Shown here in pieces: positions 6,923 to 12,645 of a stretch of 16,399 nucleotides of DNA. The DNA comes from Pseudomonadota bacterium (GTDB lineage: Bacteria; Pseudomonadota; Gammaproteobacteria; Xanthomonadales; Xanthomonadaceae), in NCBI GenBank assembly GCA_023423235.1, contig JAFAFY010000045.1:1-16399 (forward strand). The letters run 5' to 3'. The position numbers and the translations under genes are program-made. Within the stretch, counting starts at the first letter, position 1; each line of letters begins with the position of its first letter. Below the pieces are notes generated by a model, which saw only the letters and a program-made list of their open reading frames with translations, searched no databases and was not told the origin of the DNA.

Positions 6923-7531
6923 ATGAAAAGCATCTGCGTCTACTGCGGCTCCAATGCCGGCAGCAAGCCCGTCTACACCGAACGCGCGATGGCGCTGGGC
7001 GACCGCATCGCCGGCGAAGGCCTGCGCCTGGTCTACGGCGGCGGCAACGTCGGCCTGATGGGCGTCGTCGCCAATGCCGTGCTGGATGCCGGCGGCGCGG
7101 TCACCGGCGTGATCCCGCAGCAGTTGGCCGACTGGGAAGTCGCCCACCGCGGCCTGACCGAACTGCAGGTGGTCGGCTCGATGCACGAGCGCAAGTCGCG
7201 GATGTTCGAACTCTCCGACGCCTTCGTCGCCCTGCCCGGCGGCTTCGGCACGATGGAGGAGATCTTCGAGATGCTGACCTGGCGCCAGCTCGGAATCGGC
7301 AGCAAACCCTGCGCCTTCCTCGATGTGGACGGCTTCTACGCGCCGCTGATCGGCATGATCGACCGCATGGTCGATGAACGCTTCCTGCACCCCGACCAGC
7401 GCACCGACCTGTGGTACGGCAACGACATCGACGCGATGCTGGCCTGGATGCGGGACTATACGCCGGCGCAGGCGGACCGCTGGAATGACGAGAAGCGGCG
7501 CAGCGTCATGAAACAAGATGCTGTCGCGTGA
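6923..7531 (+). CDS. LOG-family nucleotide 5'-monophosphate phosphoribohydrolase (TIGR00730 type)
   Basis: Predicted cytosolic lysine-decarboxylase-like-fold enzyme of the LOG family. Characterised members hydrolyse the N-glycosidic bond of cytokinin riboside 5'-monophosphates or AMP, releasing the base and ribose 5-phosphate. The 202 residues start with the typical ICVYCGSNAGSKPVY, followed by LVYGGGNVGLMG, SMHERKSRMFELSDAFVALPGG, and the signature PGGFGTMEE at 105-113, which carries the catalytic Glu. Old annotations calling this family lysine decarboxylase are not supported. The ATG at 6923 has no recognisable Shine-Dalgarno; the heptad repeat ends just before it. The lpdA terminator upstream argues for separate transcription. 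The natural substrate in this organism is unknown. Confidence 0.9.
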   Translation: MKSICVYCGSNAGSKPVYTERAMALGDRIAGEGLRLVYGGGNVGLMGVVANAVLDAGGAVTGVIPQQLADWEVAHRGLTELQVVGSMHERKSRMFELSDAFVALPGGFGTMEEIFEMLTWRQLGIGSKPCAFLDVDGFYAPLIGMIDRMVDERFLHPDQRTDLWYGNDIDAMLAWMRDYTPAQADRWNDEKRRSVMKQDAVA

Positions 7532-7620
7532 CGCGGGCAGACCCGAGCACGTCTGGAATCCGATAGTCGCCGGGTCCCCGCCTGCGCGCACCGGACGGGC
7601 GGCTCGCGCGCCGCTCTCTG

Positions 7621-7626
7621 TATCCT
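7621..7626 (+). promoter_or_regulatory. Candidate -10 element upstream of the AcuI-like gene
   Basis: TATCCT, 35 bases before the ATG at 7661, is the only A/T-leaning hexamer of -10 type in the 129-bp gap. No good -35 is seen, so the assignment is weak. Confidence 0.25.
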
Positions 7627-7660
7627 GACCGCCCCCGACCCCACGGCGAAGTTTCCCCGG

Positions 7661-8653
7661 ATGAGCATCCCCGCCCGCTTCCGCGCCTTCCGCATCCATC
7701 ACGACGCCGCCGGCTACCGCAGCGGTATCGAGCAGGTCGCGCTCGACGGGCTCAGCCCCGGCGAGCTGGTGATCCGGGTCGCGTACTCGTCGGTCAACTA
7801 CAAGGACGCGCTGGCCGGCACCGGCCGGGGCAAGATCCTGCGCCGCTTCCCGCTGGTGGGCGGCATCGACGTCGCCGGGCATGTGGTGGCCTCGCGCGAT
7901 CCGGCGTTCCGCGAGGGCGACCCGGTGCTGGTGACCGGCTGCGGCCAGTCGGAAACCCGCGACGGCGGCTACGCCGACTACGCCAGGCTGGAGGCCAAGT
8001 CCGCGGTGCACCTGCCGGCCGGCCTGGACCTGCGCGAGAGCATGATCCTCGGCACCGCCGGCTTCACCGCCGCGCTGGCGCTGCTGCGCCTGCAGGAGAA
8101 CCGGCAGACGCCCGATCTCGGGCCGCTGGTGGTCACCGGGGCGACCGGCGGCGTCGGTTCGCTGGCGATCGACATCTTCAGCCGCGCCGGCTACGACGTG
8201 CTGGCGGTCAGCGGCAAGCCCGAACAGGCCGGCTATCTGCAAGCCATCGGCGCACGCCAGGTGCTGGGCCGCGATGCACTGGCGACGACCCGGCCGCTGG
8301 AATCGGCGCGCTTCGGCGGCGGCCTGGACACGGTGGGCGGCCCGATGCTGGTCAGCCTGCTGGCACAGACCGTGCCTTGCGGCAATGTCGCCAGCGCGGG
8401 CCTGGCCGCAAGCGCCGATCTCGACGCCACGGTGATGCCCTTCATCCTGCGCGGGGTCTCGCTGCTGGGCATCGCTGCATCGGGCACGCCGCGCGGGCTG
8501 CGCGACGAAGTCTGGCGGCGCCTGTCCTCGGACTGGAAGCCGGCGCACCTGGACACCATCTGCACCCGCGAGGCGAACCTCGACACATTGCCCGTGGTAT
8601 TCGAGGCGATGCTGGCCGGCAGCACGCAAGGTCGAACGCTCGTCACGCTTTGA
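7661..8653 (+). CDS. acuI: Zinc-independent MDR oxidoreductase of the YhdH/AcuI (acryloyl-CoA reductase) type
   Basis: NADPH-dependent medium-chain dehydrogenase/reductase. Characterised AcuI/YhdH proteins reduce acryloyl-CoA to propionyl-CoA, detoxifying that electrophile. The 330 residues match the family's usual length (~325-330). The N-terminal catalytic domain has the family signature SSVNYKDALAGTGRGKILRRFPLVGGIDVAGHV, given here as two parts: SSVNYKDALAGTG and then FPLVGGIDVAGHV. The Rossmann motif is GATGGVGS (160-167), followed by SGKPEQAGYLQAIGA, typical of this group. The structural and catalytic zinc ligands of alcohol dehydrogenases are absent, as expected. It stands alone between the LOG and pilH-like genes. 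The Shine-Dalgarno is weak. Family assignment is strong; the acryloyl-CoA substrate is inferred from homology. Confidence 0.88.
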   Translation: MSIPARFRAFRIHHDAAGYRSGIEQVALDGLSPGELVIRVAYSSVNYKDALAGTGRGKILRRFPLVGGIDVAGHVVASRDPAFREGDPVLVTGCGQSETRDGGYADYARLEAKSAVHLPAGLDLRESMILGTAGFTAALALLRLQENRQTPDLGPLVVTGATGGVGSLAIDIFSRAGYDVLAVSGKPEQAGYLQAIGARQVLGRDALATTRPLESARFGGGLDTVGGPMLVSLLAQTVPCGNVASAGLAASADLDATVMPFILRGVSLLGIAASGTPRGLRDEVWRRLSSDWKPAHLDTICTREANLDTLPVVFEAMLAGSTQGRTLVTL

Positions 8654-8687
8654 CATCGGTCGCATAGGCGTCCCATTCACCCACCGC

Positions 8688-8716
8688 TAGAATCCAGGAC
8701 GTCATCGTCTAGGGGG
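8688..8716 (+). promoter_or_regulatory. Candidate -10 and strong Shine-Dalgarno for the PilH-like gene
   Basis: TAGAAT at 8688-8693 resembles a -10 element. AGGGGG at 8711-8716 is a strong ribosome-binding site five bases before the ATG at 8722. A TTGACA at 8650-8655 overlaps the stop of the previous gene but is 32 bases from TAGAAT, too far to be its -35. Confidence 0.4.
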
Positions 8717-8721
8717 ACTCC

Positions 8722-9111
8722 ATGGCACGCATCCTGATCGTGGACGATTCACCATCGCAGATGATGGGGATCCGGCGCATCGTCGAAAAACTGGGGCACG
8801 AAGCCCTCACCGCCGAGGACGGCCAGGCCGGCGTGGAAGCGGCCAAGCGCGAGCTGCCGGACCTGATCCTGATGGACGTGGTCATGCCCAACCTCAACGG
8901 CTTCCAGGCGACGCGTTCGATCACGCGCGAACCGACGACCGCGCACATCCCGGTGATCCTGGTGACCACCAAGGACCAGGACACGGACCGTGTCTGGGGC
9001 ATGCGCCAGGGCGCCAAGGCCTATCTGACCAAGCCCTTCAGCGAAGTGGAACTGTCGGACGCGATCCTGCGCACCATCGGCAACAAGAGCGCCGGCCCCG
9101 CGGGCGCCTGA
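8722..9111 (+). CDS. Single-domain CheY-like response regulator, PilH-like
   Basis: Stand-alone receiver protein of 129 residues with no output domain. Visible are the acidic pocket Asp8/Asp9, the phosphoacceptor Asp52 in LILMDVVMPNLNGFQATR, the switch Thr82 in ILVTTKDQDTD, and Lys104 in YLTKPF. The VTTKDQ-TD-VWG-RQGA stretch closely matches PilH of the type IV pilus Chp chemotaxis pathway as I remember it. No kinase, pilG, pilI or pilJ is next to it here, so it may be a dispersed pilH or a paralogue acting on twitching motility or another Hpt/kinase. The short C-terminal tail NKSAGPAGA is Gly/Ala-rich and probably disordered. It converges with the chaperone pair. Confidence 0.85.
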   Translation: MARILIVDDSPSQMMGIRRIVEKLGHEALTAEDGQAGVEAAKRELPDLILMDVVMPNLNGFQATRSITREPTTAHIPVILVTTKDQDTDRVWGMRQGAKAYLTKPFSEVELSDAILRTIGNKSAGPAGA

Positions 9112-9141
9112 TCCGCCGGCATCCGTCTTGCCGGGGCCGGC
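9091..9141. other. Inverted repeat around the pilH-like stop codon
   Basis: GCCGGCCCCG (9091-9100) and CGGGGCCGGC (9132-9141) are perfect 10-bp arms with the TGA stop (9109-9111) in a 31-nt loop. An alternative smaller hairpin CCGGCA (9116-9121)/TGCCGG (9129-9134) overlaps the right arm, so the two compete. No T-run follows. It may terminate this gene. Confidence 0.35.
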
Positions 9142-9211
9142 TTCATCGAAACCGGCGCGGAAGACAACCGACCGAACACAACCGACTGAAGAAGAAAGCT
9201 GGCTGTTACAG

Positions 9212-9239
9212 GCCGGCCGCGTCGACGGACACGGCCGGC
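9212..9239. other. Hairpin between convergent pilH-like and cbpA genes
   Basis: Perfect arms GCCGGCCG (9212-9219)/CGGCCGGC (9232-9239) with a 12-nt loop, placed between two converging genes where a bidirectional terminator would be expected. There is no clear T-run on either strand. Confidence 0.3.
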
Positions 9240-9253
9240 GGGTTCACGCCTGC

Positions 9254-9273
9254 GGCCTGACCCGGGTCAGGCC
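9254..9273 (-). terminator. 20-nt perfect palindrome containing the cbpA stop codon
   Basis: GGCCTGACCCGGGTCAGGCC reads the same on both strands. On the minus strand the TGA of cbpA (9269-9267) lies in its 5' half. It could fold as a hairpin in the cbpA transcript without a U-tract, or be a dyad operator. It belongs to the same stop-codon pattern seen at GNAT, sucB and lpdA. Confidence 0.45.
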
Positions 9274-10199
9274 GGACGCCAGCCGGCGAAGGCGTCGCGC
9301 AGGGCCTCATAGGCGGCGGTCTGCTCCGCGGTTTCCGGTGGCGGCGCCTGCACCTCCAGCTCCACCAACTGGTCGCCATTGGCCGCGCCCTGGGTGCCGG
9401 GCAGGCCGCGGCCGCGCAGGCGCAGCTTGCGCCCTTCCTCGGAACCGGCGGGAATCTTCAGGTCGACGTTGCCGCCGAGCGTCGGCACGCTGACCGTGGC
9501 GCCGAGCGCCGCTTCCCATGGCGCCACCGGCAACAGGTGGATGATGTTGCGGCCGTCGACCTCGAACTGCGGGTGCGCGGCGTATTCGATTTCCAGCAAC
9601 AGGTCGCCGCCCTGCTGGCCCTGCTTGGGCAGGCGCACCACCTGGCCGGGACGGATGCCCTTGGGAATGCGCACGTCGAAGGTCTTGCCCAGCACCGGCA
9701 CGCGCACGCTGTCGCCGCGATAGATGGTTTCCAGCGGCACCGACAGGCGCGCGCGGGTGTCGCGCGGCGGCATGCCGTGGCCGTGCTGCCCGAAACCGCC
9801 ATGCCCGCCCGCGTGTCCGCCGCCAAAGCCACCGGCCCGGCGACCGCCGAACATCTGCTCGAAGAAGTCGCTGAAACCACCGCCCGCGCCGCCGCCGGCG
9901 AAGATCTCGTCGAAGTCCGCCCCGCCCGCGCCCTGGCCGCCGAACCCGCCGGGCGGCGGCTGGATCTCGTCACCGGGGCGGTAGCCGCGCGTGCGCAGTT
10001 CGTCGTAGGCGCTGCGCTTCTGCGGGTCGCGCAGGGCTTCATAGGCCTCGTTGACGGCCTTGAAGCGTTCCTCGGCGCCCTCTTCCTTGCTGACGTCGGG
10101 GTGGTACTTGCGCGCCAGCCGGCGGTAGGCGGTCTTGATCTCGGCGTCGCCGGCGTTCGGCTCGACGCCGAGGACTTCGTAGTAATCCTTGAACTGCAT
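9267..10199 (-). CDS. cbpA: DnaJ-class (type II) co-chaperone, CbpA-like
   Basis: J-domain co-chaperone that stimulates DnaK ATPase and delivers substrates. The 310 residues contain a J domain at ~1-70 with the catalytic HPD at 33-35 and a helix-IV AYDELRTRGYRPG. A Gly/Phe-rich segment at ~84-145 includes FDEIFAGGGAGGGFSDFFEQMFGG and is notably rich in Gly-His toward its end. Two C-terminal substrate-binding beta domains follow (~148-300, with the DVRIPKGIRPGQVVRLPKQG and DLKIPAGSEEGRKLRLRGRGLPG elements). The CxxCxGxG zinc finger is absent, which separates it from DnaJ itself. A weak GGAA lies about nine bases before the ATG. It is downstream of hsp20 on the same strand with a 164-bp gap holding a hairpin, so readthrough from the heat-shock promoter is possible. 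The residues after the J domain lack nothing obvious. Confidence 0.92.
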   Translation of the reverse strand: MQFKDYYEVLGVEPNAGDAEIKTAYRRLARKYHPDVSKEEGAEERFKAVNEAYEALRDPQKRSAYDELRTRGYRPGDEIQPPPGGFGGQGAGGADFDEIFAGGGAGGGFSDFFEQMFGGRRAGGFGGGHAGGHGGFGQHGHGMPPRDTRARLSVPLETIYRGDSVRVPVLGKTFDVRIPKGIRPGQVVRLPKQGQQGGDLLLEIEYAAHPQFEVDGRNIIHLLPVAPWEAALGATVSVPTLGGNVDLKIPAGSEEGRKLRLRGRGLPGTQGAANGDQLVELEVQAPPPETAEQTAAYEALRDAFAGWRPA

Positions 10200-10258
10200 C
10201 TGGACGTTCCATTCGGCGCATGCAGCGCCTTCGGGGGAGTGGATGTCGGCAACGACAA

Positions 10259-10283
10259 CGGCCCGCAGGATACCTGCAGGCCG
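10259..10283 (-). terminator. Hairpin terminator candidate after hsp20
   Basis: On the minus strand CGGCCTGCAGG pairs with CCTGCGGGCCG through a 3-nt loop (11 bp including one G-T pair). It is followed by TTGTCGTTG, which is moderately T-rich. It lies 80 bases past the hsp20 stop and 59 bases before the cbpA start. It is probably a partial terminator that lowers cbpA relative to hsp20. Confidence 0.5.
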
Positions 10284-10363
10284 CCGTGTCCGTCATGGCC
10301 GCGCCCGCTGCAAGGCCACGACGGGACCTGCTGCGGGCGCGTGCGCTGGCCGTGGAGGCCTGC

Positions 10364-10879
10364 CTACTGGCGCGTCGGCGCGTCCTGCACGGTGCCGACC
10401 TGGATGCGCCGCGGCGTGGTCTCGGGCCGCTTGGGAATGCTGATCTCCAGCACACCGTTGTGGCCGGTGGCAGTGATGGCGTTGGCGTCGGCGCTGTCGG
10501 GCAGCGTGAAACGGCGATGGAAACGGCCGGTGGCACGCTCGACGCGCGAGAACCGCACCTCGCGCCCGCCCTCGTCGCTGCTGTCGGCGTCGCCGGCCAG
10601 CGGCTTGCGCTCGCCCTTGAGGCTGAGGATGCCCTTGTCCATCCAGATCTCGACATCCTGCGGGTCGATGCCCGGCAGGTCGGCCAGGATCACGAAGCGG
10701 TCGCGCGCCTCGCGGATGTCGACGCGCGGCACCCACTGGCTGGTGACCACCGAGGACTCGTCCTGGGCATCGGCGCCCGGCACGAACTGGTTGAGGAACT
10801 GGCGCATCTCGTCCTGGAAGCTGGAACGCTCGGGACCTGCGGCCGGGCGCGGGCCGGCGCGGAAACCTTCATGTCGCAT
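10364..10879 (-). CDS. Small heat-shock protein, Hsp20/alpha-crystallin family
   Basis: ATP-independent holdase that binds unfolding proteins and hands them to DnaK/ClpB. The 171 residues begin at MRHEGF; this start is supported by AGGAG eight bases upstream. The N-terminal arm (~1-45) is Gly/Pro/Gln-rich. The alpha-crystallin domain (~48-151) contains WVPRVDIREARDRFVILADLPG, SLKGERK, GRFHRRFTLP and the signature HNGVLEISIPK at 140-150. The C-terminal IQV (159-161) fits the I-x-I/V anchor that docks into a neighbouring subunit. A long frame extending upstream to 11749 is only an open antisense frame. A CTTGAAA element upstream suggests sigma-32 control. It lies upstream of cbpA on the same strand, and its 5' end is divergent from the peroxiredoxin gene. 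Confidence 0.93.
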   Translation of the reverse strand: MRHEGFRAGPRPAAGPERSSFQDEMRQFLNQFVPGADAQDESSVVTSQWVPRVDIREARDRFVILADLPGIDPQDVEIWMDKGILSLKGERKPLAGDADSSDEGGREVRFSRVERATGRFHRRFTLPDSADANAITATGHNGVLEISIPKRPETTPRRIQVGTVQDAPTRQ

Positions 10880-10951
10880 GGTGATGACTCCTGTGCATCG
10901 GGATGCGGCGGTAGCGCCGCGATGCCTTCGATCTGTGTCCGGCCAAGCCAC

Positions 10952-10958
10952 TTTCAAG
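10952..10958 (-). promoter_or_regulatory. Sigma-32-type -35 element upstream of hsp20
   Basis: The minus strand reads CTTGAAA, an exact match to the sigma-32 (RpoH) -35 consensus, about 72 bases before the hsp20 ATG. The expected -10 (CCCCAT-like) about 13 bases further on is poor (CCGGACACAG region), so the promoter call rests on the -35 match and on the gene type. This 144-bp gap also carries the start region of the divergent peroxiredoxin gene, with a TAGACT at 10987-10992 as a possible plus-strand -10. Confidence 0.5.
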
Positions 10959-11023
10959 CGCGGCGTCGCATCCGTGCACAAGCGGCTAGACTTGCGTTCA
11001 CCCTTCCCCGCGAGCCCGCCCGC

Positions 11024-11503
11024 ATGACCATCCAGACCGGCGACAGCGTCCCCGAGGTCGCCCTGAAGTACATCCACGACGGCGTGCGCGTGATCGACAC
11101 GCCGACCCTGTTCGAAGGCAAGAACGTGGTGCTGTTCGCGGTGCCCGGCGCGTTCACCCCGACCTGTTCGGAGCACCACCTGCCTGGCTTCATCCAGCAG
11201 TTCGAGGCCTTCCGCAAGCGCGGCATCGACGTGGTCTGCCTGTCGGTCAACGACCCCTTCGTGATGCAGGCTTGGGGCGAGAGCCTGCACGTCCCCGATG
11301 GCCTGCTGATGCTGTCGGACGGCAACGCGGACTTCGTCAAGGCGCTCGGCCTGGAAATGGATGCCAGCGCCTACGGCATGGGCACGCGCGCCAGGCGCTT
11401 CGCGCTGTATGCCGAGGACGGCGTGGTGCGGCAGCTGTTCGTCGAGGCGCCGGGCGAGTTCAAGGTGTCGTCGGCGGACAACGTGCTGGCGCATCTGGAC
11501 TGA
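11024..11503 (+). CDS. Peroxiredoxin of the Prx5 (AhpC/TSA, redoxin) family
   Basis: Cytosolic thiol peroxidase that reduces H2O2 and organic hydroperoxides, usually with glutathione/glutaredoxin or thioredoxin as donor. The 159 residues match the short Prx5-type proteins. The peroxidatic Cys48 lies in VPGAFTPTCSEHHLPGF. A further Cys72 lies in DVVCLSVNDPFVMQAWG, and a conserved arginine is likely Arg124 in GTRARRFALYAEDG. No C-terminal glutaredoxin domain is attached. The start MTIQTGDSVPEV is where the family begins; longer frames upstream are not supported. It is divergent from hsp20, so the 144-bp gap may serve two stress genes. The next plus-strand gene follows after 127 bp. Confidence 0.93.
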   Translation: MTIQTGDSVPEVALKYIHDGVRVIDTPTLFEGKNVVLFAVPGAFTPTCSEHHLPGFIQQFEAFRKRGIDVVCLSVNDPFVMQAWGESLHVPDGLLMLSDGNADFVKALGLEMDASAYGMGTRARRFALYAEDGVVRQLFVEAPGEFKVSSADNVLAHLD

Positions 11504-11506
11504 ACA

Positions 11507-11535
11507 CGGGCACTGCCCGCTGCCGGGAATCCCGG
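11507..11535 (+). other. Two small hairpins after the peroxiredoxin stop
   Basis: CGGGC (11507-11511)/GCCCG (11515-11519) with loop ACT, then CCGGGAATCCCGG at 11523-11535. They begin three bases after the stop and lack a T-run. This is weak terminator evidence. Confidence 0.3.
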
Positions 11536-11630
11536 AACGACGCGCACCGCCGCGCGCCACCGCGTGCCTGGCATACCGCCACGTATCGCCGTTTGCCGAC
11601 GCGTGGACCACGCATACCCGCCGACGCGCA

Positions 11631-12557
11631 ATGCTGGAACCGCATGTGACAAACCGTGCCACCGCCACCTGGATCGGTCTGATCGCGGTCCTGCTGTGGA
11701 GCTCGATCGTCGGCCTGATCCGAGGGGTCAGTGAGCACTTCGGGGCCACCGGCGGCGCGGCCCTGATCTATACCGTTGCCTCCGCGCTGTTGCTGCTGAC
11801 CGTCGGCCCGACCAGGATCCGCACGTTTCCGCGCCGCTATCTGCTCTGGGGCAGCGTGCTCTTCGTCGCCTACGAGCTGTGCCTGGCGCTGTCGATCGGC
11901 TATGCGCATACCAGCCGGCAGGCGATCGAGGTCGGCATGGTCAACTACCTGTGGCCGGCGCTGACCATGGTGTTCGCCATCGTCTTCAACCGGCAGAAGG
12001 CCAACGCGCTGATCGTCCCGGGCTTCATCGTCGCCATCGCCGGCATCTGCCGGGTGCTGGGCGGCGATCAGGGGCTGGACCTGCGCGGGATGCTGGCGAA
12101 CGTGGCGGACAACCCGTTGAGTTACGGGCTGGCTTTCGCCGGCGCGGTGATCTGGGCGACCTACTGCACGGTCACCGCGCGCATCGCCGAAGGCAGGAAC
12201 GGGGTCACGCTGTTCTTCATGCTCACCGCCGCGGCGCTGTGGCTCAAGTTCGCGCTGATCGGCGGCGAGGCGATGCAGGTCAGCGGTGTCGCGCTGACGT
12301 ATCTGGCACTGGCGGCCGCGGCGATGGGCTTCGGCTACGCCGCCTGGAATGTCGGCATCCTGCACGGCAACGTCACCCTGCTGGCCGGCGCTTCGTATTT
12401 CATCCCGGTGCTGTCGGCGGCGGTGGCGGCGCTGTTGCTGCGCACCCCGCTCGCACCGGCGTTCTGGCAGGGCGCGGCGATGGTGTGCGCCGGCTCGATC
12501 CTGTGCTGGCTCGCCACGCGGACCAAGCGGCAGGGAACGACTGCGCCCGGGGCTTGA
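11631..12557 (+). CDS. yddG: EamA-family inner-membrane exporter, YddG-like
   Basis: Drug/metabolite transporter superfamily protein. E. coli YddG exports aromatic amino acids and related compounds. From the ATG at 11631 it has 308 residues with about ten hydrophobic helices (first ~12-30, last ~278-296) arranged as two EamA repeats. Family-like segments are SSIVGLIRGVSEHFGATGGAA, read as WSSIVGLIRGVSEHFG, then SIGYAHTSRQAIEVGMVNYLWPALT and WATYCTVTARIAEGRNG, each cut here to its recognisable core (EVGMVNYLWPALT; WATYCTVTARIAEG). The start is chosen because the first helix follows directly; GTG 11646 is an alternative, and neither has a clear Shine-Dalgarno. The C-terminal tail is short and basic (TRTKRQGTTAPGA). 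The specific substrate is inferred. Confidence 0.85.
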   Translation: MLEPHVTNRATATWIGLIAVLLWSSIVGLIRGVSEHFGATGGAALIYTVASALLLLTVGPTRIRTFPRRYLLWGSVLFVAYELCLALSIGYAHTSRQAIEVGMVNYLWPALTMVFAIVFNRQKANALIVPGFIVAIAGICRVLGGDQGLDLRGMLANVADNPLSYGLAFAGAVIWATYCTVTARIAEGRNGVTLFFMLTAAALWLKFALIGGEAMQVSGVALTYLALAAAAMGFGYAAWNVGILHGNVTLLAGASYFIPVLSAAVAALLLRTPLAPAFWQGAAMVCAGSILCWLATRTKRQGTTAPGA

Positions 12558-12621
12558 ACCGGACGGTGCGGTGCATGCAGCGAGCGGCCGCGCCGGGACG
12601 CCGCGCGATCGGGAACCACAA

Positions 12622-12637
12622 TGCGCGCACGCGCGCA
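12622..12637 (-). terminator. Hairpin between convergent yddG-like and pbpC genes
   Basis: TGCGCG (12622-12627)/CGCGCA (12632-12637) with a 4-nt loop. Read on the minus strand it is followed by TTGTGGTT, which suits a weak terminator for pbpC, nine bases past its stop. The stem is short and GC-dinucleotide-rich, so chance is possible. Confidence 0.35.
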
Positions 12638-12645
12638 CCTGCCGC

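Noticed and set aside
8650..8655. TTGACA as a -35 for the pilH-like gene
   Set aside because: It is 32 bases from the only -10 candidate (TAGAAT) and overlaps the stop of the preceding gene.
9537..11027. A 496-codon plus-strand frame across cbpA and hsp20
   Set aside because: It is antisense to two clear chaperone genes and has no family resemblance.
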